DNA of 64,000 nt from Nitratireductor soli (GCF_001050155.1 NZ_LFVY01000017.1:60758-124757); one strand, 5' to 3'. Positions 27,113 to 35,971 are shown, numbered from the stretch's first letter. The notes: a model not told the origin generated them from the sequence alone. Translations and numbers: made by a program.

Positions 27113-28504
27113 TCACGCAGGCGCGATCATCTTTTCAGGACGCACCAGCCGATTGTAATCCTCTTCCGAGACGAGGCCGCTCTTCAGCGCCTCCTCGCGC
27201 AGCGTGGTGCCGTTCTTGTGCGCCGATTTGGCGATCGCCGCCGCGTTGTCGTAGCCGATGGCGGGCGCCAGGGCGGTGACCAGCATCAGCGAACGCTGCA
27301 TCAGGTCGGCGATGCGGGTTTCGTCGGCCTCGATGCCCTTGACGCAATTGTCGGCGAAGGAGCGCATCGCGTCCGACAGGATGCGGATCGACTGCAGCAC
27401 CGCATTGGCGATGACCGGCTTGAACACGTTGAGCTCGAAATGGCCCTGGCTGGCGGCAATGCCGACCGTCGTCTGGTTGCCCATCACCTGCGTGGCCACC
27501 ATGGTCAGCGCCTCGGCCTGGGTCGGGTTGACCTTGCCGGGCATGATCGAGGAACCAGGCTCGTTTTCCGGCAGCTTCAGTTCGCCGAGGCCTGAACGCG
27601 GGCCGGAGCCGAGGAAGCGGATGTCGTTGGCGATCTTGAACAGGTCGGCTGCCAGTGCATTCAGCATGCCGTGGAACGCGTTGAGCGCGCCATGGCTGGC
27701 CAGCGCCTCGAACTTGTTGTCGGCGGTGCGGAAGGGAAGGCCCGTGATGGCGGCGACGCGCGCGGCAAAATCCCTGTCGAAGCCGATCGGCGCATTGAGG
27801 CCGGTGCCGACGGCCGTGCCGCCCTGCGCCAGCGCGTAAACGTCGCCGAGGCTCTCCTCGATGCGCCTGGCGCCAAGCTGCAGAGCCGCCACATAGCCGG
27901 AGAATTCCTGGCCGAGCGTGAGCGGCGTGGCGTCCTGCGTGTGGGTGCGGCCGATCTTGACGATGGCGTCGAATGCCTTTGCCTTCTGGTCCAGGGCCTC
28001 CGTCAGATATGCGAGCGCCGGCAACAGATCGGCCGCCGCCTCCCGGCCGGCGGCAATGTGCATCGCCGTCGGGAACGTATCGTTGGAGGATTGGCCCATA
28101 TTGACGTGGTCGTTGGGGTGAACCGGCTTTTTCGTGCCCATCACGCCGCCAAGCCGCTCGATCGCCCGGTTGGAGATCACCTCATTGGCGTTCATGTTCG
28201 ACTGGGTGCCCGAACCTGTCTGCCAGACGGCCAGCGGGAAATGGTCGTCGAGCTTGCCCTCGACCACTTCCCCGGCGGCGGCGATGATCGCCTCGCCGAG
28301 CTTCGCGTCGAGCTTGCCCGACGTCACGTTCACCTCGGCCGCCGCCTGCTTGACGATGCCCAACGCGCGCACCAGCGGCACCGGCATCTTCTCCGTGCCG
28401 ATCTTGAAATTCGACAGCGAGCGCTGCGTCTGCGCGCCCCAGTAGCGGTCAGCGGCAACTTCCAGCGGGCCGAACGTGTCGGTCTCGGTACGGGTGTTGG
28501 ACAT
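27113..28504 (-). CDS. fumC: Fumarate hydratase, class II
   Basis: TCA cycle enzyme, fumarate to malate, iron-free tetramer. The 463-residue chain has the family's conserved regions: [51 protein letters not shown] and the signature [16 protein letters not shown]. Catalytic His and Ser are therefore present. The ATG at 28504 has GGAGC about 10 bases upstream; an alternative in-frame start at 28525 is less well placed. Monocistronic. Confidence 0.97.
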   Translation of the reverse strand: MSNTRTETDTFGPLEVAADRYWGAQTQRSLSNFKIGTEKMPVPLVRALGIVKQAAAEVNVTSGKLDAKLGEAIIAAAGEVVEGKLDDHFPLAVWQTGSGTQSNMNANEVISNRAIERLGGVMGTKKPVHPNDHVNMGQSSNDTFPTAMHIAAGREAAADLLPALAYLTEALDQKAKAFDAIVKIGRTHTQDATPLTLGQEFSGYVAALQLGARRIEESLGDVYALAQGGTAVGTGLNAPIGFDRDFAARVAAITGLPFRTADNKFEALASHGALNAFHGMLNALAADLFKIANDIRFLGSGPRSGLGELKLPENEPGSSIMPGKVNPTQAEALTMVATQVMGNQTTVGIAASQGHFELNVFKPVIANAVLQSIRILSDAMRSFADNCVKGIEADETRIADLMQRSLMLVTALAPAIGYDNAAAIAKSAHKNGTTLREEALKSGLVSEEDYNRLVRPEKMIAPA

Positions 28505-28856
28505 GCGATCGTGCTCCATTGTCAATTCATGCGTCGGGCGGCCATCGGCGATGTTCCACCATCATATGGGTATCCGCCCGGGAAACGCCGCCGTTTAATG
28601 GCGCGCGCCGGAGGATTTGGCAATGGGAGCGTCGTGGACTTTCCGCACATCTCCACGCCGCGCGCCTTCCGCCGGTTGTGCGGCGCGACGGGTGACGCCC
28701 AGATGGAAATCAGGCCCGGCCTGCCAAGTCCAACGCCAAGAATGTTGTTCATCGTCATTGTGCACAAGTTGAGAGTAGCCGACTAATCTGATTGAAATCT
28801 TCCCTTTGATAGTTTCTCCGGAACAGATGATTTCATTCCGGCAAGGGGGTGTTTTC
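28505..28856. other. Intergenic region between fumC and chaA
   Basis: About 350 bases without a supported gene; open frames here lack family features and good starts. A 10-bp perfect palindrome TTGTGCACAA lies at 28758-28767, some 90 bases before chaA. AAGGGGG at 28843-28849 is the chaA ribosome site. The region presumably holds the two divergent promoters. Confidence 0.5.
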
Positions 28857-29948
28857 ATGAAGTTCGAGATTTTGCCGTCGTGGCGCGCATCTTTCCCGCC
28901 AATCGCCGCCGCGCTTCTCGCCGGCGCCGAGCATTTTTATCTGGTCGATGCCCACGCGCTTCCTTTCCTGGTTCTGGCGGGCGGGCTGCTGATCGCCAGC
29001 GTCTTTTCCGCCGTCCATTTCGCCGAAACCGTTTCGCATCGCATTGGCGAGCCATTCGGCTCCATCGTCCTGGCGATCGCCGTCACGGTCATCGAGGTGG
29101 CGCTGATCGTCTCCATGATGATGTCGCCATCCGAAGGCGATCCCACGGTTGCGCGCGATACGGTGTTTGCCACCGTCATGCTGGTGCTGAACGGCGTCGT
29201 CGGGCTGTGCCTTCTGGTGGGCGGCCTGCGGCACAAGGAGCAATTGTTCCAGAGCCACGGCGCCGCGGCCGCCTTTGGCGTCCTCGGAACGCTGGCGACC
29301 CTGACGCTGATCCTGCCGAATTTCACCCTGGCGGTCGCGGGGCCTTATTATTCGCCGGTGCAACTCGCCTTCGTGACGGTGGTGTCGCTGGTTCTCTATG
29401 GCACGTTTCTGTTCGTGCAGACGGTTCGCCATCGCGGTGATTTCCTCGACATCGCCACCGCCGGCCAGGCAGAGCACCATGCCATTCCGACGAATGGCAA
29501 GACCGCCGTCAGCGGCGCTTTTCTCGTCGCCTCGCTGTTGATGGTGATCCTGCTCGCCGAAATGCTGGCGCCGAGCGTCGAGACGGGCGTCGCAGCGATC
29601 GGCTTCGCCGAGGCGTTCGTCGGCCTCATCATTGCTGCGGTCATCCTGCTGCCGGAGGGTATGACAGCGTTCCGCGCCGCCTCGTCCAACCGGCTGCAGA
29701 CCAGCCTGAACGTGGCAACCGGCTCTGCCCTGGCAAGCATCGGCCTGTCGATCCCGGCCATCGCCGTCGTGTCCTTTCTGCTCGGACGGCCGATCACGCT
29801 GGGCCTCGAACCCGAGCATATCGTCCTGCTCGTTCTCTCGCTGTTCGTCGGCACGCTCACCTTGGCGACCGGCCGCACGACAATCATGCAGGGTGCCATG
29901 CACCTGGTCATCTTCGGCTGCTTCGTCCTGCTTACAGCCATACCGTAG
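28857..29948 (+). CDS. chaA: Calcium/sodium:proton antiporter ChaA
   Basis: Inner-membrane cation/H+ exchanger of the CaCA superfamily, 363 residues and about eleven helices. The two alpha-repeat blocks are visible: HFAETVSHRIGEPFGSIVLA with TVIEVALIVSMM in the first half, and GFAEAFVGLIIAAVILLPEG in the second, each with the conserved acidic residue. AAGGGGGT sits eight bases before the ATG at 28857. The TAG stop falls at the left end of the hairpin element 29946-30065. Confidence 0.92.
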   Translation: MKFEILPSWRASFPPIAAALLAGAEHFYLVDAHALPFLVLAGGLLIASVFSAVHFAETVSHRIGEPFGSIVLAIAVTVIEVALIVSMMMSPSEGDPTVARDTVFATVMLVLNGVVGLCLLVGGLRHKEQLFQSHGAAAAFGVLGTLATLTLILPNFTLAVAGPYYSPVQLAFVTVVSLVLYGTFLFVQTVRHRGDFLDIATAGQAEHHAIPTNGKTAVSGAFLVASLLMVILLAEMLAPSVETGVAAIGFAEAFVGLIIAAVILLPEGMTAFRAASSNRLQTSLNVATGSALASIGLSIPAIAVVSFLLGRPITLGLEPEHIVLLVLSLFVGTLTLATGRTTIMQGAMHLVIFGCFVLLTAIP

Positions 29949-30065
29949 TGGTGCGATCCCAACAGATGGTACTCATCTGTTGGGAAAAATCGCCCCACCA
30001 GATCAATAGCTTGTGGGCTGACTTGTCGAAACAGATGGGTTCCATCTGTTTCGGTCAGACCACTA
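29946..30065. repeat. 120-bp element of two convergent hairpins
   Basis: Ends TAGTGGT (29946-29952) and ACCACTA (30059-30065) are inverted. Inside are two hairpins: CCCAACAGATG/CATCTGTTGGG (29958-29984) and CGAAACAGATGG/CCATCTGTTTCG (30027-30053). Each is extended by outer arms that differ between the two but still pair (GCGAT/ATCGC versus CTGAC/GTCAG). The right 71 bases recur inverted at 44472-44542 with 66 identities. The left end overlaps the chaA stop codon. Confidence 0.85.
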
Positions 30066-30198
30066 GGCGCGGGATCAAACAACGCTCCATCGGACATTGA
30101 CAGCGCACCGGCATTTCATCATTAATCAATAAATCAATTGAATGTATTAATTTTGAACGCCCTGACGGCAATGAAACGACCTGGAAGGAAGCCGGCGC

Positions 30199-30708
30199 AT
30201 GAATGAGGGAATGGAATTTGTCGTGCGGGCAGCACTGATCGGCATCGGCGCGACGCTTGTGATGGATGTCTGGGCGGCCATCCAAAGGCTGCTGTTGGGC
30301 ATCCAGCCGTTGAACTACGCCATGGTCGGCCGGTGGATGGGGCATCTGACCAAGGGGCGCTTCGTTCATGACCCGATCGGCAAGGCCGCGCCCATCCCCG
30401 GCGAGGCAATCCTGGGGTGGAGCGCGCATTATGCAATCGGCATCGTCTTCGCCGCCCTGCTTCTGGGCGTATGGGGGGTCGACTGGGCGCGCAACCCCAC
30501 CCTCCTTCCGGCGTTGATCACCGGGCTGGCGACGGTGGCGGCGCCATTCTTCATCCTGCAGCCCGGCCTGGGCGCCGGGATCGCCGCATCCAAAACGCCA
30601 CAGCCGAACGTCGCCCGGCTGCGCAGCCTCGTCGCGCACACCTCTTTTGGTGTCGGTCTCTATCTCGCGGCGCTTCTCTTCACGCTGCTCATGCCGTCCC
30701 AAGGGTGA
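30199..30708 (+). CDS. DUF2938 family membrane protein
   Basis: A 169-residue, four-helix membrane protein of the DUF2938 family. Recognisable features are ATLVMDVWAAIQRLLLGI, NYAMVGRWMGHLTKGRFVHD, GWSAHYAIGIVFAALLLGVWG and TPQPNVARLRSLVAHTSFGVG. The function is not known. GGAAGGAAGC precedes the ATG at 30199. The next gene is 130 bases downstream and may be transcribed separately. Confidence 0.85.
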   Translation: MNEGMEFVVRAALIGIGATLVMDVWAAIQRLLLGIQPLNYAMVGRWMGHLTKGRFVHDPIGKAAPIPGEAILGWSAHYAIGIVFAALLLGVWGVDWARNPTLLPALITGLATVAAPFFILQPGLGAGIAASKTPQPNVARLRSLVAHTSFGVGLYLAALLFTLLMPSQG

Positions 30709-30838
30709 AAGCCGGCGGGCAAGAAGCGGCGCACAGCGTCCTGCAAACGTCGGAGTATCCTTGATCAAATGATAGGTTTGGGCGAATAAGCGAAGGCGAC
30801 GACATGTCGATGCGTGGGCACAAGCCAGGGAGGCACTC

Positions 30839-31243
30839 TTGACCGACACCGCGAAAGCCGGGATTCCATCCACCAAGGGGCAGATCACCTTCTTCTACTA
30901 TGCGGACATGGCCGCCGCCGAACGGTTTTACGGCACGGTGCTCGGCCTGGAAAAAACGTTCGACAAGGAATGGGTGAAATTCTTCCGCCTCGCCGATCAC
31001 GCGCAGGTCGGATTGATCGATGAGGCCAAAGGCCATCACGCGGCGGGCAATGCCAGGGGCGTCATGCTGAGCATCGAAACCGCCGAGTTGGAAGCCTGGT
31101 ATGCGCGGGCGAAGGCCGGCGGAGCCGAGTTCATCAAACATTTGAACCCGGACCAGACAACCAACGCGTTGGTCAACGCCTTCCTGTTGCGCGATCCGGG
31201 CGGCTATTCGGTGGAGTTCTTCCGCTTCAACGACGCCGCCTGA
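30839..31243 (+). CDS. VOC (glyoxalase/bleomycin resistance) family protein
   Basis: A 134-residue single VOC-fold protein: QITFFYYADMAAAERFYGTVLGLE near the N-terminus and FLLRDPGGYSVEFFRF at the C-terminus, with the metal-side Glu present. Substrate unknown. The only reasonable start is TTG at 30839, with AGGGAGG about six bases upstream. A 12-codon ORF beginning at ATG 30804 ends with TGA overlapping this TTG, so translation could be coupled or attenuated. The gene is convergent with the PTS IIB gene. Confidence 0.83.
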   Translation: MTDTAKAGIPSTKGQITFFYYADMAAAERFYGTVLGLEKTFDKEWVKFFRLADHAQVGLIDEAKGHHAAGNARGVMLSIETAELEAWYARAKAGGAEFIKHLNPDQTTNALVNAFLLRDPGGYSVEFFRFNDAA

Positions 31244-31254
31244 AGCGGCGCGGC

Positions 31255-31542
31255 TCAGGCGCGCAACGCGGCCTCGATCTTGTCGAGCGCCTCGGCCTTG
31301 CCCATTCCGGTCAGGAAGGCGAGCGTGACAATCGACGGCACGGGCAGATCCGACGGCAATTGCGTCGTCGAGACGATCAGATCCATGCCGCTCGCTTCGC
31401 TGCGCACCTCTGTCGCCTTGCACTGGCGCGGGTCGATGCTGATGCCGCGCTCCTTCATGGCCTCGACGACGGCATGCGAAACCACCGTCGAGGTGGCGAT
31501 GCCGGTGCCGCAGGCGAACAGAACGCGTTTCTTGATGCTCAT
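31255..31542 (-). CDS. PTS system, galactitol-type IIB component
   Basis: Phosphocarrier subunit of a sugar phosphotransferase permease, 95 residues. The phosphocysteine loop FACGTGIATSTVV (Cys near residue 11) matches galactitol/lactose-type IIB proteins, followed by DLIVSTTQLPSDLPVPSI. GGGAG precedes the ATG at 31542. It is the last gene of IIC-IIA-IIB, 88 bases from IIA, the gap being filled by a REP-like repeat. The sugar cannot be told from sequence. Confidence 0.88.
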   Translation of the reverse strand: MSIKKRVLFACGTGIATSTVVSHAVVEAMKERGISIDPRQCKATEVRSEASGMDLIVSTTQLPSDLPVPSIVTLAFLTGMGKAEALDKIEAALRA

Positions 31543-31560
31543 GCGATTCTCCCGATCAGC

Positions 31561-31628
31561 GCTCTAACCTTTTTGTTTTACCGCATTCATGCGGATGTCA
31601 GGTGATCCCACCTGACTGCAAAACGCTA
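31561..31628. repeat. REP-like palindromic element, copy D
   Basis: CCGCATTCATGCGG, then CAGGTGATCCCACCTG and ACTGCAAAACGCT, with a T-rich left flank (CTTTTTGTTTTA). It lies between the IIA and IIB genes of the PTS operon, filling their gap. On the minus-strand transcript it would form two hairpins between the two coding regions. Confidence 0.85.
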
Positions 31629-31630
31629 TG

Positions 31631-32092
31631 TTATTTCAGTATCGCCGCCACGTCTTCAAGGGACGCGGCCTGCATAAGGCCGGCAATGGCCGCCTCGCTC
31701 TGGATCGTCTCGATGATCTGCTGCAGCATCTCGATCTGCCGGTCCTTGTCGTTGAGCGCCATCAGGAAGACGAGCCCGACCTCCACCACCTCGTCGGGAT
31801 CTTCCATATTGGCGAAGGCGACCGGCCTGGCGAGCGTCGCCAGGGCAATGCCCGGCTTCAGCACATGCTCGGGATCGGTGTGCGGCACGGCGACATTGAC
31901 GGCACGGCCGAGCGGCAGGCCCGTCGGCATTGCTGCTTCACGGGCGATGACCGCATCGGCGAAGCTGCTCTTCACATAGCCGCCGCGCTGCAGCCGATCC
32001 GCCAGAAGGCGAATGACCGTTTCGCGGTCGTCGGCCTCGACCCCGAGGGCGATCGCCCCGGGATCGATCTGGGTGATGAGTGCTTGCGTCAT
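31631..32092 (-). CDS. PTS system IIA component (PTS_EIIA_2 family)
   Basis: Phosphoryl carrier from HPr to IIB, 153 residues. Active-site region NVAVPHTDPEHV with the phosphoacceptor His at about residue 71, preceded by REAAMPTGLPLG, typical of fructose/mannitol/galactitol IIA domains. AAAGG precedes the ATG at 32092. It lies 12 bases downstream of IIC. No EI or HPr gene is in the window, so phosphate must come from elsewhere in the genome. Confidence 0.9.
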   Translation of the reverse strand: MTQALITQIDPGAIALGVEADDRETVIRLLADRLQRGGYVKSSFADAVIAREAAMPTGLPLGRAVNVAVPHTDPEHVLKPGIALATLARPVAFANMEDPDEVVEVGLVFLMALNDKDRQIEMLQQIIETIQSEAAIAGLMQAASLEDVAAILK

Positions 32093-32104
32093 CGACGACC
32101 TTTC

Positions 32105-33508
32105 TCAGCCTTCCTGTTCCGCATCGTCCCCGGCGCCGGCCGCCCGCTCCCAGGCAGCCGTGTTGCGGCGGTAAAGCCAGAAACACGCGGCGATGATGGC
32201 CGCCAGCAATGCCAGCCCGGCGGCGCCGAACCCGCGGATCGTGGCGATCACGGCATAGGAAATCCACAGGAAGCCATCGACCACGGAGGTGATCTGCACC
32301 GCGTTTTCCGGCAGTTCGAAGCCCGAAGCGACGGCCGCGCTGGTGAACAACGGGGCGAGCGCATTGGCGACATAGAAGCCGGCGGCAAGCGTCACCGTGC
32401 CGACGATGACCATGCGGAACACGTTGCCGCGCAACAGCGGCGCCGTCATGGCGACGATGAACGGGATAACCGCCAGGTCGGCGAACAGGATGACCCGGTT
32501 GCCGGGCAGGATGATCGACAGGACGATGGCGATCGGCACCAGGATCAGCGAGGCGGAGATGGCCGCCGGATGGCCGATCAGGATCGCCGAATCGAGGCCG
32601 ACCAGCAGTTCGCGGTCGCCGGTGCGCTTGCGGACAAACTCCTGTGCCGCTTCCGAGACGGGCAGAAGCCCCTCCATCAGGATCTTCACCATGCGCGGCA
32701 GGAGCAGCATCACGGCGGCAAGCGTCATGCCGGTCTGCAGCACCTTCGACAGGACGACGCCGAAATCGCCGGCATTGTAATAGGCGATGACACCAAGCAC
32801 GAGACCGATGATCAGGCCAAGCACGACCGGCTCGCCGAAGACGCCGAAGCGCCTTTCGATCGTCTCCGTCGAGATGTTGACCCGGTTGATGCCAGGAATG
32901 CGTTCGATCAGCCAGTTGACGACGATGGCGATGGGCAGGATCTGGGCGGAGGCCAGATGCGGCACGGAAACGCCCGGAATGCCATAGAATTTCTGCACCG
33001 CCTTCGCCGACCAATCGGCGAACAGCAGGGACAGCGCGGCCATCAGCGCAGCGATCACCAGCCCATAGGCCAGGCTGCCGGTGGCGGCGACGGCCAGCGA
33101 GCCGATGAAGGCGAAATGCCAGAAATTCCAGACATCGACGTTCAGCGTGCGTGTCATTCGGGTCAGCAGCAGGGCGATGTTGACGGCGATGCCGATGGGA
33201 ATGACCCACAGGCCGACCGACGAACCAAATGCGATTGCCGCCGCCGAGGGCCAGCCGACATCGACGATATCACGCTGAATGCCGGTGTTGGTGACGATCG
33301 CCTGGGCCACATCGCCGATGGAGCCGAGCATCAGGCCGAGCACCAGATTGATGCCGATGAAGGCAACACCGATGGTAACGGCGGCGCGGAACGCCTTGCC
33401 GACCCGGGCGCCCAACACCACCGCGATGACGAAAATCACGATGGGCAACAGCACGGTTGCGCCAAGCGTGTCCACGGCCGCTTTAAGGCCGCTCAGAAAT
33501 GCGTCCAT
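32105..33508 (-). CDS. PTS galactitol-type transporter subunit IIC
   Basis: Membrane channel of the sugar phosphotransferase system, 467 residues with 10 or more helices. Family features include GVAFIGINLVLGLMLG, DVGWPSAAAIAFGSSVG, NFWHFAFIGSLA, HLASAQILPIAIVVNWLIER and LDSAILIGHPAAISASLILV, close to GatC proteins. GGGGGAG precedes the ATG at 33508. It is the first gene of the IIC-IIA-IIB transcript. No sugar-modifying dehydrogenase or regulator adjoins it, so the substrate is unassigned. Confidence 0.9.
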   Translation of the reverse strand: MDAFLSGLKAAVDTLGATVLLPIVIFVIAVVLGARVGKAFRAAVTIGVAFIGINLVLGLMLGSIGDVAQAIVTNTGIQRDIVDVGWPSAAAIAFGSSVGLWVIPIGIAVNIALLLTRMTRTLNVDVWNFWHFAFIGSLAVAATGSLAYGLVIAALMAALSLLFADWSAKAVQKFYGIPGVSVPHLASAQILPIAIVVNWLIERIPGINRVNISTETIERRFGVFGEPVVLGLIIGLVLGVIAYYNAGDFGVVLSKVLQTGMTLAAVMLLLPRMVKILMEGLLPVSEAAQEFVRKRTGDRELLVGLDSAILIGHPAAISASLILVPIAIVLSIILPGNRVILFADLAVIPFIVAMTAPLLRGNVFRMVIVGTVTLAAGFYVANALAPLFTSAAVASGFELPENAVQITSVVDGFLWISYAVIATIRGFGAAGLALLAAIIAACFWLYRRNTAAWERAAGAGDDAEQEG

Positions 33509-34077
33509 TCTTCTCCCCCCGGAGCGGGCGCAAGCCCCTCCTCATCCTGGAGCGCCGTGCGTTCGCTCGGGCGCTCGACGAATGCTTCAAACCGTTCGAT
33601 CCACACATCGTGCTTTTGCGAAGCCCGCTTCCGGCTTTCGCCTCGATGCGTTAGAACATTTGTCTCCTCTACAAGACGCAAGTTTATTCCCGCCGCGGTC
33701 CGCCTGTCAATTGGCGATCCGGCGCCAACTGCGCCGACAATGCAAAAAACAAAAAAATACGCGCCGCCTATTTGCTCATAATCACCCCCCGGCAGCACTG
33801 TCCATTCAGACACTCAATGAAGACATCGGACAGGGGCAATGACGCTCGATCAATCCAAACCATATTGGCCGGCAATCCTGGCTGGCGCGATTAATCCACC
33901 CCCTCGCCCCGTTCGCAGTCCAAGCTCTCCCGCCTAGCCGGAGAGCTTCACGAATAGCCGGTCCTCCCGCCCCCCGGGCCGGCTTCTCCCAAGGCCTCGT
34001 CTGCCTCCGCAGGAGTGCAAACGAGGCCTTGGGACCCAACCATCCCGACCGGATCGTAGCACGTGGGTCGCCTTGCC
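33509..34077. other. Long intergenic region upstream of the PTS genes
   Basis: About 570 bases with no supported gene. An open frame on the minus strand at 33493-33813 overlaps the IIC start and was not accepted. An AT-rich tract (CAAAAAACAAAAAAATACGC near 33740) probably marks the PTS promoter area. From 33988 to 34035 there is a strong hairpin, described separately. Confidence 0.5.
33988..34035. repeat. 14-bp perfect inverted repeat with 20-base loop
   Basis: TCCCAAGGCCTCGT (33988-34001) and ACGAGGCCTTGGGA (34022-34035) are exact complements. The loop holds CTGCCTCCGCAG, itself a short palindrome. No T run follows on either strand, so it is not a simple terminator; it may be a structured RNA end or an element remnant. 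Confidence 0.6.
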
Positions 34078-34299
34078 ATGGACGAAGCCATGCCCGCCCA
34101 ACCGCTGATCGATCAGTTCACCATTTTCATGCTTCTCGATGAACTGGCCGGACTTGGCCTGTCGGATGCGGAAGTGGACCTGCTCATCGTGCGGCAGGGG
34201 CCGGTGGATCTCGATCTATTGCAGGAATGCAAACGTTTGCATCCAGCCTTCGGCCGCAAGAAGACCAGCAATCCGCAGCGGCGTATGGGGCGAAAATAG
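34078..34299 (+). CDS. Hypothetical small protein (73 aa)
   Basis: Frame open from a GTG at 34063; the ATG at 34078 gives MDEAMPAQPLIDQFTIFMLL and a helical, acidic middle (LSDAEVDLLIVRQGPVDLDLL) ending in a basic tail. Composition looks like a folded protein, but no family is recognised and no clear ribosome site precedes either start. It lies alone between the PTS region and the TolB-like gene on the other strand. Confidence 0.4.
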   Translation: MDEAMPAQPLIDQFTIFMLLDELAGLGLSDAEVDLLIVRQGPVDLDLLQECKRLHPAFGRKKTSNPQRRMGRK

Positions 34300-34502
34300 C
34301 CGACGACCGGCGGACCCGACATGGCCGAAGGTGCCTTTCATCCGGACGGTTGTTTCCCTGACTGGACTGCCCATCAAGCGCGAATGCCGAATGCACGGGC
34401 AGAGTATACTTGCCCGTCCATTCGGCAGCGCGAAGGACGCTCCGGTTGTTCTTGAGAACACGATGCTTCGGGACCGCCGGACCGGGCGGGATCACATGGA
34501 AC

Positions 34503-35528
34503 TCACCTCGAAAGGTCGTTTGCCAGAACCTTCGCTCCGTCGGCATATGGAGACAGCACGCCGTCGTAACCGAACAACGAGGCCGCCATGTTGGCGGCGA
34601 TCGCGTCGGCGGCCGTATTGCGCGCATCGACCGCGACCTCCTGACTGACCCGCGACGAATAATAGGTCTCGCGGGAATCGGCATCGACGAGATGCCAGTA
34701 TACGCGGACATTGTCGTTCTCTACCTGCACCGTCGTCAGCAACTGATACAGGCGCTCGCTGTCGCTGAAGGACTTGCGCGCCTGCGAGACGACCGCATCG
34801 AGCTTCTCCTCGGCGCGCACGCCGATCAGGCGGATCGCGTCATGGCGTCCCATCTGAACCCACAACGCCTCGGTCAGCGCATGTGCGAAGCGGCCGGACG
34901 CCTGATCCGCCGCGCCGCTGCGGGCGCTGTCGAGCACGACGACCGCGTGCTCCGCGCCGGCGGGCGCCTTCAGGTCGGAGACAGAAAGGGCAAAGACCGT
35001 TCCATAGCCGATCGCGGCTGCCGTGACGACGGCCAGGCCGGTCGCGACAAACTCCTTCGAGGTCAAAAAGAACTTCAGGCGCTGAAGGGCCTGTTTGAAC
35101 CTCGAGCACTTCTTGAAGGAAGGAACATAGGCGCCCAGTGGCAGACTGATCCGCATGTCATCCATGCGCCCCTGCCCGGCGTAGTATTCGTTCAGGGATT
35201 TGCGCAATTGCCCAGCGGCGATCCGCACGATGGGATCGACCGTCGCATCGAAGTCCGCGTCACGGCCGAAAACATCCACGGCGATGGTGAACGCCTTGAT
35301 GCGGTCGGCCCGTCCGGCAATCGTCTCCTCGACGACGAATGTCAGAAACCGCTTGTTGCGTTCGGATGCCCGGAAATGCGGGTTTGCCAGGAGCGCCTGC
35401 AACGTCGCGAGGCGCTCATCCTGCTCCTTCGCGGCGGCATTGCGGGGCTCTGCGCGCGTTCCAGCCCTTGGGCTCCGGGAAACGCTCCGCTCAATCTTGG
35501 CAGTGTTCGTAAGAGTATGTTGCAGCAT
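34503..35528 (-). CDS. Membrane protein with rhizobial N-terminal domain and TolB-like region
   Basis: A 341-residue protein. Residues 40-138 (RLATLQALLANPHFRASERN, KAFTIAVDVFGRDADFDATV, RISLPLGAYVPSF) match the N-terminal domain of a large rhizobial family often annotated as adenylate cyclase-like or TPR regulators. A single membrane helix follows at about 161-182 (ATGLAVVTAAAIGYGTVFAL). The C-terminal part (FAHALTEALWVQMGRHDAI, YWHLVDADSRETYYSSRVSQ) resembles TolB-like domains. No catalytic cyclase domain is present. The ATG at 35528 is used; a GTG at 35600 with AGAGGG upstream is an alternative. Role probably regulatory, by inference. Confidence 0.7.
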   Translation of the reverse strand: MLQHTLTNTAKIERSVSRSPRAGTRAEPRNAAAKEQDERLATLQALLANPHFRASERNKRFLTFVVEETIAGRADRIKAFTIAVDVFGRDADFDATVDPIVRIAAGQLRKSLNEYYAGQGRMDDMRISLPLGAYVPSFKKCSRFKQALQRLKFFLTSKEFVATGLAVVTAAAIGYGTVFALSVSDLKAPAGAEHAVVVLDSARSGAADQASGRFAHALTEALWVQMGRHDAIRLIGVRAEEKLDAVVSQARKSFSDSERLYQLLTTVQVENDNVRVYWHLVDADSRETYYSSRVSQEVAVDARNTAADAIAANMAASLFGYDGVLSPYADGAKVLANDLSR

Positions 35529-35611
35529 CGTTCTTTCGCTCTGTGCATCCGCCGAGAACAGGCTCGGGGATTTGATGGATGTTCGGGAACACTGGCTCAC
35601 CTACCCTCTGT

Positions 35612-35971
35612 TCAGAACGCCAATCGCTTTCTCAGCGCGGCCTTCATCACCCGCCTCGCATATACGGTGCGAATCGGTATTGGCGCCTTCATCGCTTCAA
35701 ACTGTCTGCAGGACCGTTCGATCTGGTTCAGCAAACACCAAAGTTCGAAAGTGCTTATGCTCATTTCGTCCGCCAGCCAGGTCGAAAGCGTCTCGATGTC
35801 TCCCAGCCGCGGAACGCCCGAAAACGGATCGAGCACCGGCTTGTCTTCCAGTTTCTGTTTTGCGCGAAAGGAATCCGCGTAAGATCCGCGTATCCCTTGG
35901 GCTACCGACACATTTGAGATACGATGATCGATACTGGGACTATTACTTCGCAAGCCAAATGCGCTTGCCAT
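35612..35971 (-). CDS. Hypothetical protein upstream of the TolB-like gene
   Basis: A 119-residue frame ending 84 bases before the ATG of the next gene on the same strand. The second half (GDIETLSTWLADEMSISTFE, CLLNQIERSCRQFEAMKA, RRVMKAALRKRL) looks like a helical basic protein; the first 40 residues are less convincing and the true start may be internal. No family is recognised. GC content is lower than in the housekeeping genes around it, in line with an accessory patch beside tRNA-Thr. Confidence 0.4.
   Translation of the reverse strand: MASAFGLRSNSPSIDHRISNVSVAQGIRGSYADSFRAKQKLEDKPVLDPFSGVPRLGDIETLSTWLADEMSISTFELWCLLNQIERSCRQFEAMKAPIPIRTVYARRVMKAALRKRLAF

Noticed and set aside
31628..33781. 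717-codon open frame on the plus strand opposite the PTS IIC and IIA genes
   Set aside because: Product is rich in His, Asp, Arg and Gly with no family pattern; the minus-strand frames give clear PTS proteins with good ribosome sites.
33493..33813. 106-codon minus-strand frame overlapping the PTS IIC start
   Set aside because: Overlaps the IIC start and ribosome site, no family, composition typical of non-coding DNA.
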